A stretch of 64,000 nt of DNA. Origin: Tetramitus jugosus (taxonomy: Eukaryota; Heterolobosea; Eutetramitea; Acrasida; Vahlkampfiidae). The notes beneath the pieces are model-generated. The model was not told the DNA's origin. It made no database searches and saw only the letters and a list, made by a program, of their open reading frames with translations. This document shows, one piece after another, positions 41,717 through 52,342 of the stretch; the first letter of the stretch is position 1, and each line of letters begins with the position of its first letter. Location: the NCBI GenBank assembly GCA_937625935.1, contig OW569363.1, positions 1 to 64,000 on the forward strand, written 5' to 3'. The translations under genes and the position numbers were made by a program.

Positions 41717-42958
41717 CTATTGTTGAGAGTGATGGGGTGTCAATGGAGTAGATGGTTGAGCCATTGGTGGAGAAACATTCATGTTTGGTGTGACATCAAT
41801 CGGTTGTTGTTGTTGTTGTTGAGCTTGCTGTTGCTGTTCAGTTGACCATTCAGTAGCGGTGGTAGTAGTAGTTGATGGCTCCACTTGTTGTTCATAGCGA
41901 GATTGATGCGGGTTGGGTCCACTCTTCAAATGAATGATACTCAACACGAGCAGAGCTTGCTGAACGATAAACACAAGGAAAACGAGCCAAACTGAAAATG
42001 TGGATCTCAGAGCTCTGTAGGACCATCTTTGGTGAGTCACTCGTCCCATCATCAACATGGACCAACCGACCAAATCATATGCCAAGATACCGGTGAATAT
42101 TCCCATGAGAACATTATCCTTTCGTTTGATACCTAGGAATGCCAGAGCTGTCGCAGCCATCTTGACCGGTGTTCCCAAAAAGTCAAATGAGAAGAACAAG
42201 AGAATGAATGACAATAGGAGGTAGACGAACAAAGTGATTTGGAATCCTCGTGTGAATGGACAGTATCCCAATTGTGAAGTAGTGTGGTGGCGAGTAGAGA
42301 TGAGGTGAGACAACCAGCGACAACATGAGGAAGGATGACTTCTTGGTGTGGTTGTCGGTTGAGGAGGATACAATGATGGATGATGAGTTCCTCCGAGAAG
42401 TGGTTGTTGTGAGTATTGTTGTTGTTGTTGTGGGTCCATGAATAGCACATGAGGATTGGGTTGTTGTTGTTGTTGGTTCAATTGTTGTTGCATGACAGAT
42501 TGATTGGTTGGATGATGGTGCATCACGTATGGAGTTGGAAAGATGTTTGGATGAGTTGTAGGGAACGAGTGTGGTTGTTGAATGGGTGGAGGTGGTGGCA
42601 CTTCTGGATGGAGGATGTGAGCCGACGATGGAGGTTGTCTATCCGCACTGGTTGACTCGTTGTTTGATGAGGGAGTTGGTTGTGGGAAGGGAGGAGGTGG
42701 TGGACCTTGGTAGTAGTGGGTGGGAGGTCGAGGGAACATTGGATCGGCGTTCGAGTGGTGCTGATGTGGAGGAGGTGGAGGTGGCACTTGATGCATAATG
42801 GGTTTCATACGATCGAAATACTCTGCTTGTGTTTGTAACGATTGTGTTGTTGGTTCAGTTTCCACGTTCTTTGTGGTTCCACATGAAACTCTGGTTAAAT
42901 CGGGGTCTTTTAGTTGACTCGCGCTGGAGTTTGATCTCTTGTTTTTTGTAACCTCCAT
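41717..42958 (-). CDS. Pro/Gln-rich N-terminus with 4-TM membrane domain
   Basis: 413 residues, intronless. The first 200 are Pro/Gln/His-rich with PPPPP runs (possible profilin, SH3 or WW ligands). The second half has about four hydrophobic helices: FQITLFVYLLLSFILLFFSF, KMAATALAFLG, VLMGIFTGILAYDLVGWSML and VWLVFLVFIVQQALLVLSII. A Gln-rich tail follows. Topology resembles tetraspan/MARVEL-like proteins, but no signature (such as CCG) is present. The family was not recognised. Confidence 0.65.
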   Translation of the reverse strand: MEVTKNKRSNSSASQLKDPDLTRVSCGTTKNVETEPTTQSLQTQAEYFDRMKPIMHQVPPPPPPHQHHSNADPMFPRPPTHYYQGPPPPPFPQPTPSSNNESTSADRQPPSSAHILHPEVPPPPPIQQPHSFPTTHPNIFPTPYVMHHHPTNQSVMQQQLNQQQQQPNPHVLFMDPQQQQQYSQQPLLGGTHHPSLYPPQPTTTPRSHPSSCCRWLSHLISTRHHTTSQLGYCPFTRGFQITLFVYLLLSFILLFFSFDFLGTPVKMAATALAFLGIKRKDNVLMGIFTGILAYDLVGWSMLMMGRVTHQRWSYRALRSTFSVWLVFLVFIVQQALLVLSIIHLKSGPNPHQSRYEQQVEPSTTTTTATEWSTEQQQQAQQQQQQPIDVTPNMNVSPPMAQPSTPLTPHHSQQ

Positions 42959-43716
42959 CTAAAATTAATCAAAAATCAATGCCGTTTTGATTTACTGAGC
43001 TGCCATTTCAGGTCGACTTTACAAAACCGTTCTTTTTTCCAGGAGTCCATTTATCCAATGGAGTTGAGTGAAATTGCCTCGCAAGGTAATTTAGGAGATG
43101 AAGTTCCAGTTGTTTACTGGAAGAACTAGTTGGCTTCCTCCCAGATGATCAGATAGGCCACCCACATGCATACTGGAGCCCATTGAATATATGAGCTGAA
43201 TCTGAAAAACTCACTGAGGTCAAGCGAAAGTTGAGTTCTGAAAATCAAAGATATCAGGGGTTTCAAAACAGACCTGGTTTCAAAAGGAGGTATGGTCCTG
43301 CATACCAAGTTAGAAACGAGCAAAGCAACAAGAATTTTAAACACATGGGGGCCTGTACTTGGCGAATGAATAATCTGGAATCAATATTCATTGGAGTGAG
43401 TGTGGTTGTTCCTTGTGACGTCGTAAGTGCAACGAATGCACAACAACATATCACAGCAACGGGAAATGATAGTGATACCGCAATGGCTATGACAGCGAAT
43501 CTGAACCCACCAGAACCCTCAGAAATGCGGTCAACAAGAACAGTACGGAAAGGGTTCTCGTATAGTCTCTATGATGTGAAATGAGCGAACTTCCGACGCT
43601 TGAACTTCTCACGACCCATACTTCCTTGAACACGAATGGGAACAATTTTTTCTTTATTTGTTGGCTGTTTGGATGCCACAATTTCAATTCAAACAATTCC
43701 AAGCGTATTGATTAAG

Positions 43717-43809
43717 CCTTCACTGTCCAGAGTCACAAAGTGGCTTGTGGGATCGCGCTCTATTCCGAGTTGCTGTCCCATTTTCTTTTTACCCCAAGTA
43801 ACAGAAGTT
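43717..43809. repeat. Degenerate direct repeat flanking cofilin, left copy
   Basis: About 90 bp beginning CCTTCACTGTCCAGAGTCAC and ending ACAGAAGTT, matching 45136-45224 in the same orientation with roughly a dozen differences. Similarity seems to extend, more weakly, to the left (around 43555-43620 against 44900-44960). Both copies translate on the reverse strand to LGIERxPTSHFVTLDSEGL, so the repeat is probably part of a duplicated decayed gene. Confidence 0.7.
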
Positions 43810-43961
43810 TGTTCTAGCTTTGACATGAAGCGAACCTATTCTTGATTGTGATGAAATTAAGGTCGTCATCGCCCTTGAATGCATGGTGTTGTAAGCACCG
43901 CAAACAAACAAACTTATGTATTGGCCATCTTTAGAATTTAAGAAATCAGCTGAGCGAAATT

Positions 43962-44020
43962 GATGACTTGACGAACGGAATATTGAACGTCACAGATGAT
44001 TGACGAACGGGATACTTGAC
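43962..44020. repeat. Two tandem 26-bp units upstream of cofilin
   Basis: GATGACTTGACGAACGGAAT (continuing ATTGAAC) at 43962-43988 and GATGATTGACGAACGGGATA (continuing CTTGAC) at 43995-44020 are near-identical, starting 140-200 bp before the cofilin ATG. They may be promoter elements; the role is inferred from position only. Confidence 0.4.
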
Positions 44021-44159
44021 CTACGAACTGCAGGTAATGACTTGAACAGCTGTGTATTAAAGGACATTATGTGCCAGAGCCTAGTACAAATCAACAACTC
44101 ACACAAAAACACAAGACAGCATTACCACTGAGTAACTAACTCTAATACTTCTACTCAAG

Positions 44160-44591
44160 ATGACTCAAACTGGAATCCCAACCCATGACAATGCTATTAC
44201 CACATTCAGAAACATCTTCCTCAAGGGTGAACATAAATATGTTACCTTCCTTATTAAAGATGGTTCTATTCAAGTGGAGCGAACTGGTGCTTCTCTAGAA
44301 GAGTTGGTTCAAGGTTTACCAAGCAATGAATGCAGATATGCCGTCTACAGAGCCAACTACACTGTCCCTTCTGAAATCCAAGGAATAGCGGACAGTCAAA
44401 GAAGCAAGAGTGTAATGATACTGTGGGCTCCATCAACTGCCACCATTAGAAACAAATTTGTCTACTCTGCTACACGAATTCCTTTTGGAAATCGTATCGG
44501 CTTCTCTGGATTGGGTATTCAAACTGGCGATGTTAACCAGCTCTCTGAAGAAGAGATCTTGGGAAAATGCAAGGCTTTCTTCAAGCATTAA
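44160..44591 (+). CDS. Cofilin/actin-depolymerising factor
   Basis: A 143-residue single ADF-homology domain: CRYAVYRANYTV in the core strand and RSKSVMILWAPSTATIRNKFVYSATR, matching the conserved K-x-x-x-I-x-W-x-P-x-x-A-x-x-R-x-K-M-x-Y-x-x-S motif on the actin-binding helix (with Thr for Pro at one position). It severs and recycles actin filaments and works with the actin and formin genes in this window. No intron. It is the only clear protein gene in a 3.5-kb gene-poor stretch and is flanked by degenerate direct repeats. Confidence 0.92.
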   Translation: MTQTGIPTHDNAITTFRNIFLKGEHKYVTFLIKDGSIQVERTGASLEELVQGLPSNECRYAVYRANYTVPSEIQGIADSQRSKSVMILWAPSTATIRNKFVYSATRIPFGNRIGFSGLGIQTGDVNQLSEEEILGKCKAFFKH

Positions 44592-46145
44592 TCTCATTCT
44601 AGGGAAGTCTTCAGCCTTCCTCAATCATGTACATCACATATCGCCCAGCTCCATCGTATTGGATCACACTTAACAATTAAACTTCTCTTTTGTCACAAAG
44701 CCCTATGCCATTGTTCTGCTTCGAGTCCAAAGATCTTTGACACAAAACTGTATCTGATTAAGAAATGTGGAGTAAATCAAAGTCCCTGCTGGAGTTGGCG
44801 TATACAAATTAAAAATACTTTTGCATCATTGTCTTGTTTGGTTGAAATTCTGCGAGTGTTGAAAGTCATGAGTGAGAAGAGCAGCAACTGTTGTTTACAA
44901 TGAAACGGTCTCAATCACTCTACGACCTGTGTGAGGTGTCGACTAAGCTTCTCATGACCCTACTTTTTTCTTCGTTAGTTGTGCCTGTAGTTAAGAAGGA
45001 ATGGGTACTACAATCTCGAAAATCCTCAGGGAGTGAAACCATAATTGTTAGGGAAAGGAGCCATGTATTGGCCGAGGATTTAAGCTGAACTCGTGAATCG
45101 AGAATTTTATTCGAATCACTACCAAGTTGAACAAACCTTCACTGTCCAGAGTCACAAAGTGGCTCGTGGGATTACGCTCTATTCCGAGTTGTGGTCCCAT
45201 TTTCTTGTACAAACAACAGAAGTTAACAATAGTTTGAGATCGTTCAAAGTATCTCGAGTTGATTTGCTGGTCTCATGACCTCCTTGAATTCCTCCTTCTC
45301 GTTCCTTGCTCTTTGTCTCTTTCAAACAACTCGCGCCATAAAGGGTCCTTTCAGATCTCATTCCGCAAAATGAGGAGTCTCCTCAACATCTAGACCTTTT
45401 CACCTTTCACCCTCACAACATTGGTCGAGTACTTTTAAACCATTTGCACTATAAGAAACAACCCGACACTACTGTTTAGTTGGATGTAATGACTCTGGCT
45501 GATCCAGAAAGTAATGGAATGAACGATCCATTGCAACCTGGAGAGAACCGTCACAAGGATTCAAAACTCACACCCGCTCAGCCAGCCTTGAGCAACGACA
45601 GAAGACTTGGTCTGACTGGAAGATGAAAGCTGAGGCATGAACAATTGCTGGATGTCCTCTCGATGTTGCTCTGAACACGGAATAGGAACGAAAAGTATTT
45701 GTTTGTGTGAAAAGATTTCCACTCTCGACCGATATGGTTCTCTTGAAACTTCCCATTTTTCTACAACGCGAAAAACGAGTTGTAAACAGTCATTTGTGGT
45801 AGCAATGAATTTTCTCTTTGGGTCTGATCTCACAAAGTGCAGACACTTAAAAGTATGAGTGAACCTAAATTGCATGAGTTTCTTAACTCCGGGATAGTAA
45901 GTTTGTATCTCTTCTTTGTTACTAAAAGTTCGCTTGTCAATTTGGTGATTATCAAGTAAGCTAAGGCATTTGGTTCTTGTTCCGAGGCTATTCTGACAGC
46001 GGTCTTAAAGTTTAAGAAATTGTGATCGTACTGGCGACTCATTGAGATCAAAATTACAATCGAAAATCAAGGAACAACCATACAAATCTGCACAAGCAAA
46101 AAACCAGGGAAAAGCGCATAAGTCGATCCAATTCGGATCATTGAT
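44592..46145. other. Gene-poor region between cofilin and 5S rRNA
   Basis: This region contains the right-hand repeat copy (45136-45224) and a 104-codon reverse frame at 45561-45875 (KCLHFVRSDPKRKFIATTND and a short tail) of unknown identity. That frame could be the 5' part of the same decayed gene that carries the repeat. No intact gene is supported. Confidence 0.4.
45136..45224. repeat. Degenerate direct repeat flanking cofilin, right copy
   Basis: Begins CCTTCACTGTCCAGAGTCAC and ends ACAGAAGTT; it matches 43717-43809. On the reverse strand it reads MGPQLGIERNPTSHFVTLDS, with the frame open into adjacent sequence for a further 25 codons. Confidence 0.7.
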
Positions 46146-46264
46146 GTCTACGTTCATACAATGGTGGAACCACCTCTTCCCATTTCGAATAGAGAAGTTA
46201 AGCACCATCTGGCTGAGTTAGTATTGAGATAGGAGACTACTCGAGAACCCTCAGTAATGTAGGC
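46146..46264 (+). rRNA. 5S ribosomal RNA
   Basis: A 119-nt sequence with the eukaryotic 5S plan. The terminal stem GTCTAC...GTAGGC pairs end to end (two G-U pairs). CATTTCGAATAGAGAAGTTAAGC corresponds to the universal CCGATCTCGnnnAGAAGCTAAGC region and holds the box A promoter. GAGTTAGTATTGAGATAGGAGACTAC corresponds to GGTTAGTACTTGGATGGGAGACC (box C). A TTTT pol III terminator follows at once. Single copy here, outside any rDNA unit. Confidence 0.92.
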
Positions 46265-46268
46265 TTTT
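46265..46268 (+). terminator. Pol III T-run terminator of 5S rRNA
   Basis: TTTT directly after the terminal stem, the usual stop signal for RNA polymerase III. Confidence 0.6.
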
Positions 46269-46548
46269 GCTTGACGGAACCTGCTGCTCTCCATAGTATT
46301 CTTAGAGCTGATTCTTCCCTTATTCTTGAAAATCCCACCAGAGAGAGCTGCTATTGACAATGCAGTTTCATTGTAGTTAATATTTCTTCTCGTGCTTGTT
46401 CCCTTTGCAATGATGTTCTTTAGTAAGGTTGCTAGGTTCGTGCCCCTTTTCATCTTTTAAACAACAGAACACCTTTTCTTGCAATGATGTTGACATCTCA
46501 ACTGACGCATTATGCGAATATTATGATAAGTTTGATTTATTAAAGAAG

Positions 46549-47133
46549 TTACTTCAGTTGAACAACTTTTCCATTACTGCACTTGTAGAGATACTTGTCG
46601 AAACAAACACCATTGCAGCAAGCATCACGAATCCCACAGAGACAATTGTACGATGGATTGTATAGATCAGGATTGCAAACGTGGGTAGCAGTAGAATAGC
46701 AGACATCCCTATATGCACCGATAATGTTTTTGTGGCAACATGCATCAGAAGTGGAGCATTTAAAGATTCCGCATTGATTTGGATTGGTGTATGTAGCTTT
46801 TCGAGAAACCTTTACCACAATGACTCGTTTCTTAATGGTGCCTGTTTTCAAGTCACAAAAGAATTTGGCAGTATTGTAACACACGCCATTGCAACATCTG
46901 TCATACTTTCCACAAAGGCAGTTCTGTTCTGGTTTGTACTTGTCAGCAAAGCAGGAATGGGTGTAAGGGTTGTAACACTGCTGTCGATTTCCAATCACAT
47001 TGTATCTGCAGCACAAGTTGTTTGCTGGACACTGATATTTTCCGCAGTACAGGGTTTGGGCTGAGCCAGTGGTGTATCCAAAGAATGCAATTACAATGGC
47101 AATTAACACAAGGAAGTTGGTCTTCATTCTCAT
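46549..47133 (-). CDS. Secreted Cys-rich protein with two repeats
   Basis: 194 residues from Met 47133 (the ORF opens at 47199, but the signal-peptide context MRMKTNFLVLIAIVIAFF favours this start). After the signal peptide come two homologous units of about 65 residues: CGKYQCPANNLCCRYNVIGN ... CLCGKYDRCCNGVCYN and CGIFKCSTSDACCHKNIIGA ... CLCGIRDACCNGVCFD. Each has about a dozen Cys in the same spacing, with paired CC dipeptides. The linker between is basic (KKRVIVVKVSRK). This is a disulfide-rich extracellular or phagosomal protein; the fold resembles small Cys-knot or granulin-like repeats, but no family is assigned. Confidence 0.75.
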   Translation of the reverse strand: MRMKTNFLVLIAIVIAFFGYTTGSAQTLYCGKYQCPANNLCCRYNVIGNRQQCYNPYTHSCFADKYKPEQNCLCGKYDRCCNGVCYNTAKFFCDLKTGTIKKRVIVVKVSRKATYTNPNQCGIFKCSTSDACCHKNIIGAYRDVCYSTATHVCNPDLYNPSYNCLCGIRDACCNGVCFDKYLYKCSNGKVVQLK

Positions 47134-47367
47134 TTTTTGTTCTGTTCTTGTAGTTTTGTTGTGGTTTGATTGTTGCATTCCCAAGCTTGGGATTGTCACA
47201 TTTTATACAATAAGCAAAACTCCTTTGATTGTTGTTTTGTTGTATTGATAGTTATTTGTCCGGCTCCCTTTCGGAGTTAGCGTCCATAAATGGCTCAACT
47301 CCTTCCATCTACAGCCTCATCAACGTTCTGATCGCTTCACAAAAAAGGTGATACTGGATCACCGTCT

Positions 47368-49615
47368 TTATTTTTCGTCACTAAGCCGTGTTCCTAGATA
47401 TTCCAACTTGTTTTTGAAAGCAGCGTTATCGGGCTCAATCTGGAGAGCTCTCTTCATGTCTGCATAGGAGTTCGCCCAGTCTTCACACATCTCATAAGCA
47501 CTGGATCTCCTTGTATAGAGCTTGAGTTGAAGCGTTTTAGACAATTGCTCATTCACTGGAATATCATCAATCTCGGATTTTTCGCTCTGACTATCTTTCT
47601 CAGGTCTGGGATTGGTTATTCGATCGCTATACTCTCTTTGAACTTCATCCGGAAGAACTGAGAGAGCTGTATTGCAGTCATTGATACACGAAATAAAATT
47701 GTTGAGCTTCATATGACATTGTGCACGGTTTGAATAGTATACTGGATTGGATCTGTTATTTTCGATCGCAAGGGTGTAACAGTGGATAGCTGACCGCATG
47801 TTGTTCTGCTTATAGAAGAAGTTCCCTCTATTTTTTAACCATTCGGCTTCCACAGACGACTTAAGTTTCTCGGATATTTGAGCCATATCCGAAAGGATTG
47901 AATCATCACCAGGTGCCATTCTTGAAGCACTTTCATAATCGCCATAAGCTCTCTTGTAATCTCCAATTGAGCAGTAAGAACTTCCTCTCCTCGTATAGGC
48001 CTTCATCAACAAATTATATTTCTTCTTTCTGTTCATGTCTGACAACTCCTCCTGTAGAGTATTAAAGTAGTTCAAGACGAAGGAACTATCGGTAATACAC
48101 TCACTAAACTTCATCAAATGTAGATTGCACATAGCCCTATTGCTGTATGCAGCCACTACAAGTTTCTCTAACTCATCATTCTCGTACGATTTGCCAACTG
48201 ACCGCTCAGTTGATTGAATCAGGAGAGTGTAGTTTTCTGCCGCCCTATCATACTCTTCTTTGGATAAGAACTCGTCTGCTATCTGTTTGATTGAGAAAAG
48301 CTTTTCGTTCGTTGTACTCTGATCGCCTCCTAACTCCCTGTTCATTCTATTAAAGTCCTCAATGATACTGTCATCCTCATCGCCAGCTCCAAGATTAGTG
48401 ATGACATATTCGTAATCTCTCAGTGCAGTGCTCAATTCTCCACACCTCCATCTAGCGGTTCCCCTCCTGATAAGACACTTCTTGAGGAGTTGTAGGGTTT
48501 CGTTGTCAAGATCTCGAATAGTTTCTGGAAGGCTATAAGTCCCTAGAACTGAAGAACAGTCTCTTATACAACTGGAAAAATCGTTCAGCATTAAGTAACA
48601 CGCAGATCTGTTTGACAAAACTTTTCTCTCGAAAGCATTACTTGGTTGTGTATCCACTCTATTCTCAAAACAGGCCGAGTATGCATTGATTGCTGCAACA
48701 TAGTTGCTACTACCATAAAATCTATCGCCTCTTGCTTTTATCCAAATATTATTCTGCTCATTTTCACCATTCTTCTTATTATTTGCTTTCCAAACTTCGT
48801 ACTTCTTCAACATTTCCAGGTCCTTGTCTTCTCTGGCAGGAGTATTCATTGTTCTTGGAGTGAACTTGAGTTTCACTGTCCCACCTTCCGATCTCACAGG
48901 AGGTACATCTCTTTCACTTTCACCCCGAATAGAGAAGATGTCCTTCTCCTGAGCCATGATTGAGCTGATTGGTTTTTCATCGGCTCTCGGCTTCAAGTCA
49001 GCGTCACTTGGATGATCCAAGGATTGCTCCACACGTTCACTCCAGTCTGACAAATCCTTTGTAGATAATTCCTTCTCCTTCAACTTCAATTTCTCAATAT
49101 CTCTTCTCTTCTGTGAGTCAATCTCCCATTGCTTCTCCAACAATTCTTGTTCTTGTTTGTGTTTCTGTTTCAATTTTTCCTCTCTTGCCACTCGCAACCT
49201 TTCGGTGTATCGATCCAGGCTACTCTCTCTTCTCTCTATGATTTGTTTCTTGGAGAAGTCTTTGGGGTTGAGAGAAAGGGACTCCCATTCTTCATCTGTA
49301 ACTGCCTTTTTCAGTGTAAATGTCAATGTATGAACCTTCTCTGGGTCAATCTTCCAACTGCTCTCTTCGCAAGCAATCTCAAAACTCAAATCAGCATCGA
49401 AAAAGTGAGGAGAACTGTTCAACTTGATGTAACTATCGGTGACTGGAACAATCAATTAGTTAGAGGTTCCATTTCGAGCTCGAAACACAATTGATCATGA
49501 AGTAGGGTTACATACTCGTGACAGACATGTTAAACCGGTTCACACCTCTGATGTTGACCTGCACAATGACATGATCAGGTGTTTGTTCCCATTCATATGC
49601 GAGATTAATTGGCAT
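47368..49615 (-). CDS. DNAAF4: DNAAF4 (DYX1C1) dynein assembly factor
   Basis: Exon 1 is 49615-49516 and exon 2 is 49442-47368, joined by a 73-nt intron; the junction reads SVTITDSYIKLNSSP. The product is 724 residues. An N-terminal CS (p23-like) domain (1-85, ending VTDEEWESL) is followed by a charged coiled coil, the conserved VKLKFTPRTMNTPARE motif (DNAAF4 has IKINFTPRVFPTPARE-type sequence), and TPR repeats. It works with HSP90 to preassemble axonemal dynein arms in the cytoplasm. It is much longer than animal DNAAF4 (about 420) because the TPR block occurs three times (starting at IWIKARGDRFY, IKQIADEFLS and EWLKNRGNFFY). Confidence 0.88.
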
Positions 49616-49753
49616 TTTGATAATGTTCGTTTATTCAAACAAAGAAATGAAACCAATCATGTAAATGATAGTGGGCGCGAAAAAGTGGGAGAAACACGGA
49701 TGAATACAAAGCGGCAACATGTTGCGAAGGTGGAGAGTTTGAATTTATGAAGG

Positions 49754-51998
49754 TCACTTTGTTTTCTTTAATATTTCTCTTCGTAGTAGTACACATAGAT
49801 AAAAGATGTAATAATGGAACAGCAACGTCAGCAGATAAATGTCCCATTGGAAATCCCAGCGACTACCGAGCAGCAATATTTGAGAGATGATGGAACGAAT
49901 GATTCCACCTCCGTCCATGCCACCAGATTCTTTGGACACATGAGCCGTAGTAGCCAAGGATGTCCATCTCCGAATGAAAACAACGAGTTGAAAGACGGTC
50001 ACAAGTCCCTGAAAGAAGATCAAATAGGAGAAGAGGCGCTCGGGGCGATAGAATAAGGTATGAACAATCTCATCTGGAAGATCGCCTGGTACTCCACAAT
50101 TCTGATGCGCTCCTTCAGCAACATAAACATGATCCTGATATCTTATCACTTGTCCCTTCTTGTATGATGCTCGATGCTTTGGTGACCAGTTCTTAATCTT
50201 TTCATCCGTTATAGAACTAGCTGATCTCTCCTTCCAACATCCAAAAGTGTGCTTGTGACAAACGAACCGGAAAAAGTTGGCAGAGAGCAATTGCAGTGCC
50301 AGTAGTACGAACATGTTGGCCAAAACGAAAAATATCTGAGAAATGGACTTCAATCGTTCATAGTAGATGTGACTCTGTTAAACAAAACAAACGACACAGA
50401 AAAATATCGAGGGTCAGTCTTCCATTTTCGCAATGTGGATCGAAAAACCAAGCAGCCAACACGAGATTAACAATCGCTAAGCGACCCTAATACTCGAAAC
50501 AGAGGAAAATAATACATACTCCGACAAATCCCAGAGGTAATATCGTTGTGTAATACGCTGCCTCAAACGTACAATAAATCAATAATTTGAGCTGATACAC
50601 TGGTTGAGCATTCAATTGCTCCAATCGTATCGCAGTCGTATTTGCACTCGGTCCACTATTACTACTGCTACTGCTACTACTACTACTACTATTCGTATTC
50701 AGACTGGTAGTACTACTATTCGCTGACAAGAGCATCTTGTTATTGTTCGATGAAGAAGGTGATGGATGACCCTTCCGTTGTTGAGTCATGGATCGCCCAC
50801 TGTTACTACTATTGTTACTGCTACTGCTACTGTTATTGCTGCTCATTTGATCCTCACTTGCTACTACAGCAACATTATGGTGACATGAACAATTATGATG
50901 AGAGTGATTACTACTGTGGTGATGATAATGATGATGACTATGAGGATGATAGCACTCGTACTGACTCGTATACCTTGTTCGAACTCCATAAAATACAAAT
51001 CCATAAAAGAACAATGGAATCAAAATATAGATGAATCGAAAGAGGCTGTATGAGACGAGAATGTGCATGGACAGCCACATGAGACTACCACTCAACAACA
51101 TTAGCAATAAACAGAGACAAATGCGTTGCCACGACTCAAATGTACTCTTGATCAATTGAACCAGTTTTTTCATGAGTGATATTGTAAATTGTGATGATGA
51201 TGATCCATTATTATTGTTGTTGTTGTTCGTGACTGAACTTCCATTTTCATGATTATGATTATTATTCTGGGCCAAAGCAGTTGTTCGATCAACATTGAGA
51301 CTTTTTGATTTTTTTCCAGTCGTTTGATTTGTCGATGATGATGATGATGGTGATGATTGTCTCTGATGATGATGATGAGTGGTGGTAGTGGTAGTAGTAG
51401 TAGCAGTTGAATCCACATGTGGTGTGCGCACAGAACAAGGCAATATTGATCTCATTGTCCAATTGCTCTTGTAAACATATTGTGTGTATCGCCAAACAAA
51501 TCGCAACACAATAATCGTCATACTGAACAACAAGACAAAAAAGTCATAATTATAAAAGTTCTATCATTATCATCATATCATCATTATCATATCATTATCA
51601 TAACATCATTATCATTCATAATGTGAAGAGTGCATAGAAAGGTTACGAGTCAATGGAGTGAACAACAATTAAAAAAAAACAAACAACAGAATCATGTGGT
51701 GACAATAGAGAGAGAGAGAGCTCTACTAGTTCGAACGACATACCATTCTATAAATATGATAATACTGAATAAACAATTGAACCATGAGATAAACGAATAT
51801 GACAATTTCGAATTGAATGGCATTGCTTAGAGAGTAATCTTGTGTGGAGTGATCAATTGTTGATGATGCGAGAGTGGATGTGAAGATGGGTGATCGTTGT
51901 TGTTGTTGTTGTGATGCAGTGTTGACTGCCAATGAGTTACTATTACTATGATTGGCAGATGACTGCAATGAAGATGATTTGATTTTTGATGAGGTCAT
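49754..51998 (-). CDS. TMEM39A/B-like multi-pass membrane protein
   Basis: Three exons, 51998-51744, 51560-50520 and 50374-49754, with phase-0 introns of 183 and 145 nt, give 638 residues. Across the junctions: IQYYHIYRM + NFYNYDFFVLLFSMTI, and LPLGFVG + SHIYYERLKSIS. These and NWSPKHRASYKKGQVIRYQD, VYVAEGAHQNCGVPGD and LFYRPERLFSYLIFFQG match the TMEM39 family (W-x-x-x-x-x-W-P-x-G, Y-x-A, P.D..H.RFYFLFHRPLR). About eight TM helices are predicted. Animal TMEM39A is an ER protein in PtdIns4P/autophagy and secretory control. A long Ser/Asn/His-rich insertion occupies the middle of exon 2. Confidence 0.8.
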
Positions 51999-52342
51999 AA
52001 TTTCATTTTTTTTTATCGCGTGGTTTTGGTGGAGTATGATTGAAGTAGTTTATGTTGTTGTTGTCTTTGTTGTTGTGATTGCAATCTTCAAAAAAGTTTT
52101 TTTGTGTGAATGCGATTATTTTGTTGGTATGGGCGATGATGATTCTTGTTTGATGATTTATCGATATGATGAAGAATCACAAAATGTGGGTGTGGTTTTT
52201 TGTGTGCGAGGAAGGAACTTGAACGCTTCTTCTGTTGGACGTGTGGGAGGGGTTGTTGGTTGTGTGTGGAAAACGACGAATGCATAAAAATAAGATTTGC
52301 GTTGTATTGTTGTTGTTGTGAAATGCACACACCACCAAGCAA
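51999..52342. other. Divergent-tail intergenic region
   Basis: 344 bp between two reverse-strand genes. T/G-rich with TTG runs; the short frames are low-complexity. No gene seen. Confidence 0.5.

Larger units (their letters stand above)
42959..44159. other. Gene-poor region upstream of cofilin
   Basis: A 117-codon forward frame at 43231-43584 has no recognised motif and may be a relic. Read on the reverse strand, 43840-43560 is open except for one stop and encodes LGIERDPTSHFVTLDSEGL and a basic C-terminus KFKRRKFAHFTS. The segment 43717-43809 recurs at 45136-45224. The pattern is that of decayed duplicated coding sequence. Confidence 0.4.
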
